64,000 nt of DNA from DATFDN01 sp963830565 (GTDB taxonomy: Bacteria > Pseudomonadota > Alphaproteobacteria > Acetobacterales > Acetobacteraceae). Below, in pieces: positions 19,681-28,337 of the stretch (within the stretch, counting starts at the first letter, position 1; every line of letters starts with the position of its first letter). A program made the translations under genes and the position numbers. The notes beneath the pieces were generated by a model, which worked only from the letters and a program-made list of their open reading frames with translations, ran no database searches and was not told the DNA's origin. The DNA is taken from the NCBI GenBank assembly GCA_963830565.1, contig CAWHMO010000002.1, forward strand, positions 310,001-374,000, read 5' to 3'.

Positions 19681-19745
19681 GCCGGCGTCCCTCCTCCGTT
19701 GGCGGCAGTCTAGGCCAGGGCAGCGGCGGCGCGTAGAGTGCCGCC

Positions 19746-21179
19746 ATGCACGTCGCCACCAGTCCCGCCTTCAAGGAGAATGCCCGCCGCGCCATCGCCG
19801 ATCCCGGCTTGCAGAAGGCCCTGGCGCGCAGCGGCCCGGAATTCGTCGCCCGCCGCGCCCGCGCCGTCGCTGCGCTGCCGGAGTTCGAGCGGCTGCGCGA
19901 TATCGGGCGCGACATCAAGAACCACACCCTCGCCCATCTCGACTTCTATCTGGAGGAGTACGAGGCCAGGGTCCGCGCCAGCGGAGGAACCGTGCATTGG
20001 TGCGCCACCGCCGAGGAGGCGTGCGCCGCCGTGCTCGACATCTGCCAGGCGGCCGGCGCACGGACCGTTACCAAGGGCAAGTCGATGGTCAGCGAGGAAG
20101 TGGGTCTCAACAACTACCTGGAGCGGCACGGCATCCAGCCCTTCGAGACTGACCTCGGCGAATACATCCTTCAGCTCCGCCGCGAGATCCCGAGCCACAT
20201 CATCGCGCCCGCCTTCCATCTCAACCGCGAGGACTGGGAAGCGCAGTTCCGCGCCTCCCACACCGAATTGCCTGCCGGGCGCGTGTTCAACGAGCGGCGC
20301 GACATTCTGACCGAGGCGCGTGCGCGCCTGCGCGAGCGGTTCCTGGCGGCGGATGTCGGCATCACCGGGGCGAATTTCCTGATCGCCGAATCCGGCAGCA
20401 GCGTGATCGTGACCAACGAGGGCAACGGCGACCTGACGCAGACCCTGCCGCGCGTGCATGTCGTGCTCGCCAGCATCGAGAAGGTCGTGCCCACGATCGA
20501 GGACTGCGTGAGCCTGCTGCGCTTGCTCGCCCGCTCGGCCACAGGGCAGGAATTCTCGGTCTACACCACCTTCTCCACCGGCGCGCGCCAGCCGGGCGAC
20601 CTCGACGGGCCGGAGGAGTACCACGTCGTCCTGGTGGACAACGGCCGCTCGGCCATGATCGGCACCGAGTTCCAGGACATGCTGCGCTGCATCCGCTGCG
20701 CCGCGTGCATGAACCACTGCCCGGTGTACGGCGCGGTGGGCGGGCACGCCTATGGCTGGGTCTATCCCGGGCCGATGGGCAGCGTGCTGACGCCGGCGCT
20801 GATCGGCGTCGATCAGGCGGGACTGTTGCCCAACGCCTCCACCTTCTGCGGCAAGTGCGAGAGCGTCTGCCCGGTGAAGATCCCCTTGCCCGGCCTGATG
20901 CGCCACTGGCGGGAGCGGGAGTTCGAGCGCCACCTTACCCCGCGGGCGCAGCGGCGGAATCTCGCCGCCTGGGCGTGGATGGCACGCCGCCCGGCGCTGT
21001 ATCGCGCGCTGACCCGCGCCGCCGCCGCCGGGCTCGGCCTGCTCGGCAGCCGACGCGGAGGGCTGGGGCGCGTGCCGATGGCCAGCGGCTGGACCGAGGG
21101 CCGCGACCTGCCCGCTCCCGAGGGCGATACGTTCTTCGCCCGCTACGCCCGCGCCCAGCGCCAGGCGCGGCGCGCGTGA
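19746..21179 (+). CDS. lutB: LutB/LldF-type lactate utilisation iron-sulfur protein
   Basis: A protein of 477 residues. The N-terminal LUD domain contains TVTKGKSMVSEEVGLN and a glutamate-rich pocket (NFLIAESGSSVIVTNEGNGD). The C-terminal ferredoxin part has two [4Fe-4S] clusters: CIRCAACMNHCP and CGKCESVCPVKIP. In Bacillus and Shewanella the LutABC complex oxidises L-lactate to pyruvate. LutC follows with overlapping GTGA, but no LutA-like protein is present next to them. The ATG at 19746 is the first in frame and matches the family start. Confidence 0.9.
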   Translation: MHVATSPAFKENARRAIADPGLQKALARSGPEFVARRARAVAALPEFERLRDIGRDIKNHTLAHLDFYLEEYEARVRASGGTVHWCATAEEACAAVLDICQAAGARTVTKGKSMVSEEVGLNNYLERHGIQPFETDLGEYILQLRREIPSHIIAPAFHLNREDWEAQFRASHTELPAGRVFNERRDILTEARARLRERFLAADVGITGANFLIAESGSSVIVTNEGNGDLTQTLPRVHVVLASIEKVVPTIEDCVSLLRLLARSATGQEFSVYTTFSTGARQPGDLDGPEEYHVVLVDNGRSAMIGTEFQDMLRCIRCAACMNHCPVYGAVGGHAYGWVYPGPMGSVLTPALIGVDQAGLLPNASTFCGKCESVCPVKIPLPGLMRHWREREFERHLTPRAQRRNLAAWAWMARRPALYRALTRAAAAGLGLLGSRRGGLGRVPMASGWTEGRDLPAPEGDTFFARYARAQRQARRA

Positions 21180-21862
21180 GCGACCGCACGGCCATCCTGA
21201 CCGCGATCCGTCGCGGTCTGCGCCGGGGCGAGTTGCCGCCCGACATGGCCGAGGCGCTGCGGACGCGGATGCGGGCGCACCCGCGCCACCTGATCCCATC
21301 CCGCTCCCGCCTGCCGCGCGCCGAGCAGGTCGCCCTCTTCGCCGCTAACCTGGAGCGGGAGTACGGCACGCTGGCGCGGGTGCCCGATGTCGCGACGGTG
21401 CCGGACGCCATCGCCGCCTATCTCGCGGCACAGAACCTGCCCAGCGCGCTGGTCATGGCCCCGCATCCGGAGCTGCGGGCGATCGACTGGTCGAGCCGGC
21501 CCATGCTGGCGTTGCGCGAGGGGCGGGCCGAGGCGACCGACGCCGTCAGCCTCTCGCACGGCTTCGCCGGCATCGCCGAGACCGGCACATTGATGCTCCC
21601 CTCGGGCCCGGAGCGCCCGAACACTCTCAACCTGCTGGCCGACACCGAAATTGTCGTGCTGCGCGCCAGCCGGATCGTCGGCGCCTATGAGGAAGCGTGG
21701 GACATGCTGCGGGCGGAGACCCGGGGCGGGATGCCGCGCACTGTCATGCTGGTGACTGGCCCCTCGCGCTCGGCCGACATCGAGCAGACGTTGGAGTTGG
21801 GCGCCCATGGGCCGCGCCGGCTGCATGTCGTTCTGGTGGACGACGAGCCGGGGGCGGCGTAG
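21176..21862 (+). CDS. lutC: LutC-type LUD domain protein
   Basis: A protein of 228 residues. The GTG at 21176 overlaps the lutB stop (GTGA). The LUD fold is visible in DAVSLSHGFAGIAETGTLMLPSGPERPNTLNLLADTEIVV split over residues 118-158, with the typical GIAETGT loop and a C-terminal TGPSRSADIEQTLELGAHGP. It is the small partner of LutB in lactate oxidation. Translational coupling with lutB supports a stoichiometric complex. Confidence 0.88.
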   Translation: MSDRTAILTAIRRGLRRGELPPDMAEALRTRMRAHPRHLIPSRSRLPRAEQVALFAANLEREYGTLARVPDVATVPDAIAAYLAAQNLPSALVMAPHPELRAIDWSSRPMLALREGRAEATDAVSLSHGFAGIAETGTLMLPSGPERPNTLNLLADTEIVVLRASRIVGAYEEAWDMLRAETRGGMPRTVMLVTGPSRSADIEQTLELGAHGPRRLHVVLVDDEPGAA

Positions 21863-21873
21863 AGACTCACGCA

Positions 21874-22442
21874 ATGAACGCGTCTCTCCGCAAGCCGATG
21901 ACCCGCGACGAGTTCCTGACCTGGGAGCGGCGCCAGGAGCTGCGCTACGAGTTCGACGGGTTCGCGCCGATCGCGATGACGGGCGGCACGTTCGAGCATG
22001 CGATCATTCAGGCGAATCTCATTCGCGCGCTTGGCAACCGGTTGCAGGGCAAGCCGTGTCGGGCTCTTGGAAGCGAGCTCAAGATCGCGGCTTCGGGCAT
22101 CATCCGCTACCCGGACGCCTTCGCGGTGTGCTCACCAGTGCCCCGGGGACGCAAATTATCGACGACCCGGTAGTGGTATTCGAAATCCTCAGCCGCTCGA
22201 CCGCGGTCACGGACCGCGTGGTGAAGAATCGCGAGTACCGCGATACCCTATCGATTAGCCGCTACGTGATGCTGGAACAGTTCCAGCCGGCGGCTACCGT
22301 CTTTGAGCGTGGGGACAATGACTGGATCGGGCATGTCCTCGAAAGCCCGGCCGTGCTGCTGATGCCGGAGATCGGGATCGAGCTCCCGTTCCCCGAGATT
22401 TACGACGGCGTGCAGTTCCCCGACACGCTCGACGACGACTGA
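21874..22442 (+). pseudogene. Uma2 family (DUF820) endonuclease-like protein, one-base frameshift
   Basis: The N-terminal half starts MNASLRKPMTRDEFLTWERR at 21874 and runs to the PDAFAVCSPVP segment. The second half in another frame gives GTQIIDDPVVVFEILSRST and ENREYRD-like VVKNREYRDTLSISRYVML. Together they are the PD-(D/E)XK fold of Uma2 proteins (Asp in YPDAF, Glu in VFEILS). A missing base in CCCCGGGG at 22141-22148 breaks the frame; restored length is 189 residues, normal for the family. The function of Uma2 proteins is not established. It sits 11 bases after lutC and 13 before the MFS gene. Confidence 0.8.
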
Positions 22443-22455
22443 CACGCCATCGGCC

Positions 22456-23712
22456 ATGACCGACGCGGCAGAAGCGGCCGAGCCGCACGGCCAACGTGCC
22501 TCCGTCGCCCGGTCGCTGCGCGAGATGCCGATCTGGCCGCTCGCGGCCACGCTCGCCGTGCAGACGCTGGCGACTGCGGCGCTGTTCTCGGTTCCGACGG
22601 CGGCACCGGAGATCGCGCGTGACCTGAACGTGCCGGGGCCGCTGGTCGGCGTGTTCGTCTCCGTCGTGTACAGCATCGGTATCCTCTCCGCCCTGCTCTC
22701 GCCGGGGTTCATCTGGCGCTATGGCGCGGTGCGCGTCAGCCAGGCCGTGCTGGTGAGCGTGGTCGGGATGTTGGCGATCGGGGCGGGCGGCGGGACGGTG
22801 GCGATGCTGGGGCTTGCCGCGGTCACGCTGGGGCTGGGCTATGGGGCGACGGCACCTGCCAGCACGCATCTGCTGGTACCGCAGACCCCGCGTGCGGTGT
22901 TCAACTTGGTCATGTCGATCCGCCAGATCGGTGTGCCCCTGGGCGGCGTGCTCGGCGCGCTGATCGTGCCGCCGATCACGCTTGCCCTCGGCTGGCGCGT
23001 TGCCTTGCTGGTGCAGATCGGGCCTGTGCTGGTACTGCTGGCGATGATGGAATTGCCCCGGCGAAGCTGGGATATCGGGCGCGACCCCACGCGCCCGCTG
23101 CTGAGCGGGGCATTGCTGCAGCCGTTCCGGCTGCTGCGCCAGGACCGCCGCCTGCGCACGCTGTCGATCGCCAGCTTCTTCTATTCCGGCGTGCAGCTCT
23201 GTTTCATCGCTTTCATGACCGTGCAGCTGACCACGGTCGCGCGTTTCAGCCTGATCGATGCCGGCTACGCGCTGGCCGCCTACCAGATCGCAGGCGCGGT
23301 GAGCCGTCCGATCTGGGGCTGGATGGCCGACCGACTAATTTCGCCGGCCCGCACTCTGGCCTTGCACGGCGCCGGCATGGCGGCCGCGTGCGCCGCTTCC
23401 GGCTCGTTCGCGCCGGGCTGGCCGGCCGTTCTGATCGTGCTCGTGGGACTGCTCGCCGGCGCGACGGCAAGCGGTTACACCGGGGTCGCCTATGCCGAGT
23501 ACGCCCGGCTGGGCGGGAGGTGGCGGACCGAGGCCACCGGACTCGGCACGGCCGCGATGTTTTCCGGCGTCATGCTGATTCCTTCCGCATTCGGCGTCGC
23601 CGTCACCCGGCTGGGCGGATACATGCTTCCATACTCCGCGCTCGCCGCGGCGGCGATGATGTCGGCAGTCCTGCTCTGGTCGGAGCCGAACACAGGGCGC
23701 GGCGAGGGATAA
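22456..23712 (+). CDS. MFS transporter
   Basis: A protein of 418 residues with about 12 membrane helices after a soluble, charged N-terminus of ~30 residues. MFS-like motifs are SVVYSIGILSALLSPGFIWRYGAVRVSQ (helices 2-3, shown here for residues 70-97) and, in the second half, RPIWGWMADRLI, which matches motif A. The substrate is unknown. Its stop overlaps the start of the Smr protein (TAATG), suggesting co-translation. Confidence 0.85.
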   Translation: MTDAAEAAEPHGQRASVARSLREMPIWPLAATLAVQTLATAALFSVPTAAPEIARDLNVPGPLVGVFVSVVYSIGILSALLSPGFIWRYGAVRVSQAVLVSVVGMLAIGAGGGTVAMLGLAAVTLGLGYGATAPASTHLLVPQTPRAVFNLVMSIRQIGVPLGGVLGALIVPPITLALGWRVALLVQIGPVLVLLAMMELPRRSWDIGRDPTRPLLSGALLQPFRLLRQDRRLRTLSIASFFYSGVQLCFIAFMTVQLTTVARFSLIDAGYALAAYQIAGAVSRPIWGWMADRLISPARTLALHGAGMAAACAASGSFAPGWPAVLIVLVGLLAGATASGYTGVAYAEYARLGGRWRTEATGLGTAAMFSGVMLIPSAFGVAVTRLGGYMLPYSALAAAAMMSAVLLWSEPNTGRGEG

Positions 23713-24242
23713 TGGCGAACAGGGGTCTGACGGATGCCGACCGCGACGCCTGGGCGGCCTATGCAAGCCGCGTGACCCCGCTAGCCGGGCGCCTCCGCCC
23801 CGAATTCCGGTCCACGCCGCGGCGACCGGCCGAACCGCCGCCGAGCCGTATGATCCCCAAGATCAAGGACGCGCGTCCGTCACCGAGTCGGGCTGTCGCA
23901 CGTCTCGCGATCGGAGCGCATCCTCCGGGACTGGACAGCGCAACTTGGCAGCGATTCCATACCGGTGGCATGCCAGCCGCCCGACGTCTAGATCTGCACG
24001 GGCACACCGCGCAGCGTGCCTTTCAGGCGCTGTTTCACTTCCTGAAAGTCGCGCACGCCGAGCACGTGCGTTGCGTGGAGGTAATCACCGGTCAGGGCGG
24101 CTCAGGGGGCGGAGTAATCCGCCGTGAGTTGCCGTTTTGGCTGAATCTGCCGGAACTGCGCCCCTTGATCCTGGCCGTCGCGCACCCGACTCCCTTCAAT
24201 CAGGGGGCGGTGCGGATCCTGCTGCGACGGGTGCGCGAGTAG
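23712..24242 (+). CDS. Smr/MutS2 domain protein
   Basis: A protein of 176 residues. It starts MANRGLTDADRDAWAAY, as in alphaproteobacterial Smr proteins. A poorly conserved basic and Pro-rich linker (residues 20-85) leads to the Smr domain: RRLDLHGHTAQRAF (the LDLHG motif), CVEVITGQGGSGGGVIRRELPFWL (TGxG) and the end FNQGAVRILLRR. Smr domains are nucleic-acid nickases or RNA endonucleases. The last 47 bases overlap the 3' end of the opposite-strand response regulator. Confidence 0.9.
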   Translation: MANRGLTDADRDAWAAYASRVTPLAGRLRPEFRSTPRRPAEPPPSRMIPKIKDARPSPSRAVARLAIGAHPPGLDSATWQRFHTGGMPAARRLDLHGHTAQRAFQALFHFLKVAHAEHVRCVEVITGQGGSGGGVIRRELPFWLNLPELRPLILAVAHPTPFNQGAVRILLRRVRE

Positions 24243-24762
24243 GCGTGAACAGCGTCGTGGCCGCGAAATGGAGCGCAATCGCCCAGGCGGCGCGAGTCAG
24301 CGCCGTGGGCAGCGACCTCCATGCCGGCGGGGCTGACCTGGGGAGGGTCCGCGGCGCCATCATCGGTCCGACGTGCGTGGTCACCTCTGGCAAGCAGACA
24401 GGGTGAGGCAGCGGCGCGGATTTGGGGGTGCGCACAGCCGCAAGGACGTCCAGCAGGCGGTTCAGACTGAATGGCTTGGCGAGGAAGGGCCGGTTTCCGC
24501 CCCCTTGTGCCTCGATCTGCGCTGGGTCGCCGCTGGTCAATACGACCGAAACGCCCAGCCGCTCGGCATGCGCGATCAGATCGGCCACCCCGCCACCCGG
24601 CAGGATACAGTCCAGGAGCACGAGGTCGAACTCGCCATCTCGCAGAAGGGCAGCCGCGTCGCGCGCGCAGGAGGCAAGCGTTGCCCGATAGCCCTCTTCC
24701 AGAACACACAGGATCGTCTCGCTCACCAGCGGATCGTCCTCGACGACCAGGATGCGTTGCAT
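24196..24762 (-). CDS. single-domain response regulator with C-terminal tail
   Basis: A protein of 188 residues. The receiver domain spans residues 1-118: MQRILVVEDDPLVSE (acidic pair), LVLLDCILPGGG (phospho-acceptor Asp), VVLTSGDP (Thr/Ser) and RPFLAKPFSLNRLL (Lys). After it comes a ~70-residue low-complexity tail with no recognisable output domain, overlapping the Smr gene on the other strand; the tail may not be conserved. No histidine kinase is encoded nearby. The ATG at 24762 is favoured because it opens directly on the receiver domain. Confidence 0.8.
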   Translation of the reverse strand: MQRILVVEDDPLVSETILCVLEEGYRATLASCARDAAALLRDGEFDLVLLDCILPGGGVADLIAHAERLGVSVVLTSGDPAQIEAQGGGNRPFLAKPFSLNRLLDVLAAVRTPKSAPLPHPVCLPEVTTHVGPMMAPRTLPRSAPPAWRSLPTALTRAAWAIALHFAATTLFTPTRAPVAAGSAPPPD

Positions 24763-25027
24763 GCAACACCACCTCTTCAACCACCGATCGATCACTCGCC
24801 GGTTCCGAAAGAGTGACGTCAACAATCCGTCAACGCAAGCTGTTTCTTAATGCATCGTAAAAATTCCGATGAATGGCCTGCAACTGCCGTTATTGGCGTC
24901 TCTGAACGCCGCTTCCTTTCGAAAGGTAGGCACAAATTAACTAGCCGTCATAATTTTGAGACTAAATCGCCAAATCCCGGCTCGCGACGACGCCAAGGCA
25001 CGAACCGACCGGAACCGCCACCTTCCA

Positions 25028-25048
25028 CCCTTGTATCACACACAAGGG
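25028..25048 (-). terminator. hairpin downstream of tRNA-Thr
   Basis: CCCTTGT (25028-25034) and ACAAGGG (25042-25048) form a perfect 7-bp stem with a 7-base loop, 29 bases beyond the 3' end of the tRNA on its strand. No U-run follows, so it may act as a processing or termination structure rather than a classic intrinsic terminator. The interval 24763-25076 otherwise shows no gene. Confidence 0.4.
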
Positions 25049-25076
25049 GTATGGAGGGGGCGCCGAACACGGTTGC

Positions 25077-25151
25077 TGGTGCTGCCGGAGAGGATTGAAC
25101 TCTCGACCTCCCGCTTACCAAGCGGGTGCTCTACCACTGAGCTACAGCAGC
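25077..25151 (-). tRNA. tRNA-Thr (anticodon GGT)
   Basis: Seventy-five bases on the minus strand fold as a cloverleaf. The acceptor stem GCTGCTG pairs with CGGCAGC (one G-U), the D arm contains AGCTCAGTGGTAGAGC, the anticodon stem CCCGC/GCGGG carries the loop TTGGTAA with anticodon GGT, and the T arm contains GAGAGTTCAATCCTCTC. The discriminator is A and CCA is encoded. It reads the ACC (and ACU) threonine codons. Confidence 0.95.
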
Positions 25152-25212
25152 CTCCCGACGGAACTGGCGCGCCCCATTACCCCGCCGAGGAGGCGCCTGC
25201 AACCCGTCTCGC

Positions 25213-25962
25213 CTACTGGATACCCACGGCCGCTCCCAGCGTCTCGCCGATGGGGCGGCGCAGCACCAGATCGGCAAGCGAGTCAAGGTCCGTCGGCTCG
25301 CGGTTGACAATGATGAGGCGCGCACCCGCCTCCTTCGCCAGCCGAGGGAAGCCCGCGGCCGGATACACCACCAGCGAGGAGCCCATCGCCAGGAACAGGT
25401 CGCAGGCCAGCGTCTCGGCCTCGGCCCGCCGCATCGCCGCAACCGGCATCGCCTGGCCGAACGAGATGGTCGCTGTCTTCACGAGGCCGAAGCAGCGCGT
25501 GCAGCGCGGCGCCTTGCCCTCGCGCTCGAATTCGGCGCGTATGGCGTCGAGTTCGTAACGGGTCTCGCAGTCCAGGCAGGCGGCGTAAGTGGTGTTGCCA
25601 TGCAGCTCGATCACCGCCTCGTCGGACACGCCGGATGCCTGGTGCAGCCCGTCGATGTTCTGCGTGATCACCGCCGCGACCTTGCCCTCCCCCACCAGCT
25701 CGGCCACCGCCGCGTGGCCCCGGTTCGGGCGCGCGGCGCGCAGCACCTCGTCCATCGCGAACCGGCGTCGCCATGATTCCGCCCGGGCTTCCTCGGAGCC
25801 AAGGAACGCCTCGAAATCGATCGGCTTGTGGCGCGTCCACAGCCCGCCCGGACTGCGGAAATCCGGGATGCCGGATTCCGTGCTGATCCCCGCCCCGGTG
25901 AAGACCACCGCGCGCCGCGCGCCGGCGAGCATGGTCCTCAGACGCTGAATGCCCTGATCCAT
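25213..25962 (-). CDS. NAD-dependent protein deacylase, Sir2 family
   Basis: A protein of 249 residues. Sirtuin motifs are all present: VVFTGAGISTESGIPDFRS (NAD binding), ITQNIDGLHQASG, the catalytic His in ELHGNTTYAACLDC, a four-cysteine zinc site (CLDC and CTRC), and MGSSLVVYPA. It removes acyl groups from protein lysines, consuming NAD. An ATG at 25962 is chosen over one ten codons upstream because the sirtuin fold begins immediately. It is divergent from rpe with an 80-base gap. Confidence 0.9.
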   Translation of the reverse strand: MDQGIQRLRTMLAGARRAVVFTGAGISTESGIPDFRSPGGLWTRHKPIDFEAFLGSEEARAESWRRRFAMDEVLRAARPNRGHAAVAELVGEGKVAAVITQNIDGLHQASGVSDEAVIELHGNTTYAACLDCETRYELDAIRAEFEREGKAPRCTRCFGLVKTATISFGQAMPVAAMRRAEAETLACDLFLAMGSSLVVYPAAGFPRLAKEAGARLIIVNREPTDLDSLADLVLRRPIGETLGAAVGIQ

Positions 25963-26042
25963 GCCCGGACTCTGCCAAGCTCGCGCACGCAAGGCCAGTC
26001 TGCGGCTTGTCCGACGCCGAAGCGACTGAGTACAACCCGACC

Positions 26043-26720
26043 ATGGATGCCTTCAACCGCCCGGGGGTCGTCGTTGCTCCCAGCCTGCTCGCCGCCGATT
26101 TCGGCCGCCTCGCCGACGAGGTCGCCGCGATCGAGGCGGCAGGCGCCGATTGGCTGCATCTCGACATCATGGATGGGCATTTCGTGCCGAACATCAGCTA
26201 CGGTCCGGCGGTGCTGCGCGCATTGCGCGGGCGTACGAAGCTGCCCTTCGACGCCCATCTGATGATCGCGCCGGTCGATCCCTACGTCGCCGCCTTCGCC
26301 GAGGCTGGCGCCGACCACATCCTGGTCCATCCCGAAGCCGGACCGCATCCGCACCGCACGCTTCAACTGATCCACCAACACGGCAAGCGGGCCGGACTGG
26401 TGCTGAACCCGGCGACACCGGCCGATGCGGTCGAATGGGTGCTCGATTTGGTGGACATCGTGCTGGTGATGACCGTAAACCCCGGCTTCGGTGGTCAAAG
26501 CTTCCTGCCCTCGCAACTGCCGAAGATCGCCGCCTTGCGGCGGATGATCGATCGCGCCGGCCGGGCCGCGCGCCTGGCCGTGGATGGCGGCGTGGAACCG
26601 GAGACCGCGCGGCTGGCGCTGGCGGCAGGCGCGGACACGCTGATCGCCGGCACCGCCGTGTTCGGCAAGCCTGACTATGCCGCCGCGATCGCCGCGCTCC
26701 GTGAAGGAGTCGTCGCGTGA
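26043..26720 (+). CDS. rpe: ribulose-phosphate 3-epimerase
   Basis: A protein of 225 residues that interconverts ribulose 5-phosphate and xylulose 5-phosphate in the pentose phosphate and Calvin pathways. TIM-barrel signatures are VAPSLLAADFGRL, HLDIMDGHFVPNIS (metal-binding His/Asp), DAHLMI, VLVMTVNPGFGGQSF and AVDGGVEPETA. The ATG at 26043 is favoured; an upstream TTG would add 12 non-conserved residues. The stop overlaps the GTG of the heparinase-like gene, and the rpe-heparinase-purH neighbourhood is common in alphaproteobacteria. Confidence 0.95.
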   Translation: MDAFNRPGVVVAPSLLAADFGRLADEVAAIEAAGADWLHLDIMDGHFVPNISYGPAVLRALRGRTKLPFDAHLMIAPVDPYVAAFAEAGADHILVHPEAGPHPHRTLQLIHQHGKRAGLVLNPATPADAVEWVLDLVDIVLVMTVNPGFGGQSFLPSQLPKIAALRRMIDRAGRAARLAVDGGVEPETARLALAAGADTLIAGTAVFGKPDYAAAIAALREGVVA

Positions 26721-28318
26721 CGCCGAACAATCCCCGTCGCTGGCTGCGCGATGCGCGCCGCGTGCTGGCGCGCGTGCCGAGCCTGCGGGTCGGCCGCGTG
26801 CCGGATGCGCCCGCGCTGCCGGTGCGTGATCCCTGGCCCGGCGACCCGGCCCGCGCGGCCCGCCTGCTGAAGAACGAGCTCGAGCTGGACGGCGCGACGG
26901 CGCCGCTGCGTCCCGGCGCCTGGCCGGACCCCGCGGCCTCCGACCCGTTGCGCGCCGCCGCGCACGGCTTCACCTGGCTCCGCGACCTGCGCGCGCTCGG
27001 CACCGATGCGGCGCGGCTGCGCGCCCGTGCGCTGGTTGCGGACTGGATGGGGGCGCAGGCCACCGACCCCGTGGCGCACCGCCCCGACGTGATCGGGGCG
27101 CGCATCGCCGCCTGGCTCGGCCATTACGACTTCTTCTTTGCCTCCGCCGACGACGCCTTCCGCCAGAAGCTGATGGCGCGTCTGGTCTCGGACGCCCGCG
27201 CGCTGTCCGCGGCGCTGCCGGCCGAGGAGGTGGACCAGCGGGCGCTCACCGCGCTCAAGGGTCTGATCGCGGCGGCCGTGGCGCTTCCCGAGCATGGCGG
27301 CTTTCTCGCCCGCGCGCTGCGCTTCCTGCCGCAGGAGATCGCGCGCCAGATCCTGTCCGACGGCTGCCATGCCGAGCGCAGCCCCGCGGCACTTCTCGCC
27401 GCGCTCCAGGACCTGACCGAGATCCGCGCCCTTCTCCAGGCCGCGCAAGCCCCTGCCCCGGCTTCGCTTCCCACTGCCATCGAACGGATGGGTCCGGCAT
27501 TGCGCGCCCTGCGCCATGCCGATGGGGGCCTCGCGCTGTTCAACGGCGCCAAGGAAGGCCATGCCGCGCTAATCGAGCTGGTGCTGGCCCAGGCCGGAAG
27601 AGGCGCGCGCGCTCCGGCGGCGCTGCCCGAAAGCGGGTTTCACCGCCTGCAGGCGGGGCGCACCTTGCTGATCGTCAATACCGGCGCGCCGCCGCCGCCT
27701 GGGCTCGACCGCAATGCCCATGCCGGCACGCTCTCGCTGGAAATGTCGGTGGGACGTGACCGCCTGGTGGTCAATTGCGGCGCCTTCCCGGCCGGCTCCG
27801 CCGAGTGGCGCGACGCGGCGCGCGCGACCGCCGCGCACTCGACCCTCGTGATCGCCGACACCAACTCCTCGGAACTGCGGCCCCAAGGTCTTGGCCGGCG
27901 TCCGGTCGGGGTGGAGACGCAGCGGCAGGAGGCGAACGGGGCGCATTGGCTGGAAGCGAGTCACGACGGCTGGCTGAAGCCGTTCGGCGCCATCCACCGC
28001 CGCCGGCTGTATGTGGCCGAGAGCGGCGAGGACGTGCGCGGCGAGGACGTGATCGAGGCGCCGACGCCGCAGCCATACACGCTCCGCTTCCACCTGCACC
28101 CGACCGTGCAGGCGAGTCTGCAGCAGGACAACGAGACGGTGCTGCTGCGCCTGCCCTCGGGCGGCGGCTGGCGGCTGCGCGCCGACGGCGCGCGCATGTC
28201 GCTCGAGGAGAGCATCTATCTGGGAGGCGCGCAGCCGCGCCGCGCCGAGCAGGTGGTGCTCACGGGCCTCGCCGACGGTCCCCAGCAGGTGAAGTGGGCG
28301 ATCAGCAAGGTCAAGTAA
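26717..28318 (+). CDS. heparinase II/III family protein
   Basis: A protein of 533 residues. The N-terminal half is an alpha/alpha toroid-like region (HGFTWLRDLRALG, GHYDFFFASADDAFRQKLM). The C-terminal beta-sandwich begins near residue 300 with GFHRLQAGRTLLIVNTG and includes HAGTLSLEMSVGRDRLVVNCG and AHSTLVIADTNSSEL, the typical heparinase II/III-like segment with the conserved His. It has no signal peptide, unlike true secreted heparinases. The alphaproteobacterial paralogue next to purH has an unknown substrate. The GTG start overlaps the rpe stop. Confidence 0.85.
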   Translation: MTPNNPRRWLRDARRVLARVPSLRVGRVPDAPALPVRDPWPGDPARAARLLKNELELDGATAPLRPGAWPDPAASDPLRAAAHGFTWLRDLRALGTDAARLRARALVADWMGAQATDPVAHRPDVIGARIAAWLGHYDFFFASADDAFRQKLMARLVSDARALSAALPAEEVDQRALTALKGLIAAAVALPEHGGFLARALRFLPQEIARQILSDGCHAERSPAALLAALQDLTEIRALLQAAQAPAPASLPTAIERMGPALRALRHADGGLALFNGAKEGHAALIELVLAQAGRGARAPAALPESGFHRLQAGRTLLIVNTGAPPPPGLDRNAHAGTLSLEMSVGRDRLVVNCGAFPAGSAEWRDAARATAAHSTLVIADTNSSELRPQGLGRRPVGVETQRQEANGAHWLEASHDGWLKPFGAIHRRRLYVAESGEDVRGEDVIEAPTPQPYTLRFHLHPTVQASLQQDNETVLLRLPSGGGWRLRADGARMSLEESIYLGGAQPRRAEQVVLTGLADGPQQVKWAISKVK

Positions 28319-28337
28319 TCGGCGCGGCCGTGCGCCC

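Noticed and set aside
24850..25098. Short plus-strand frame running into tRNA-Thr
   Set aside because: Overlaps the tRNA on the other strand and has no conserved features.
25077..25151. tRNA-Thr as an integration site for an island
   Set aside because: No integrase gene and no direct repeat of the tRNA 3' end was found near by.
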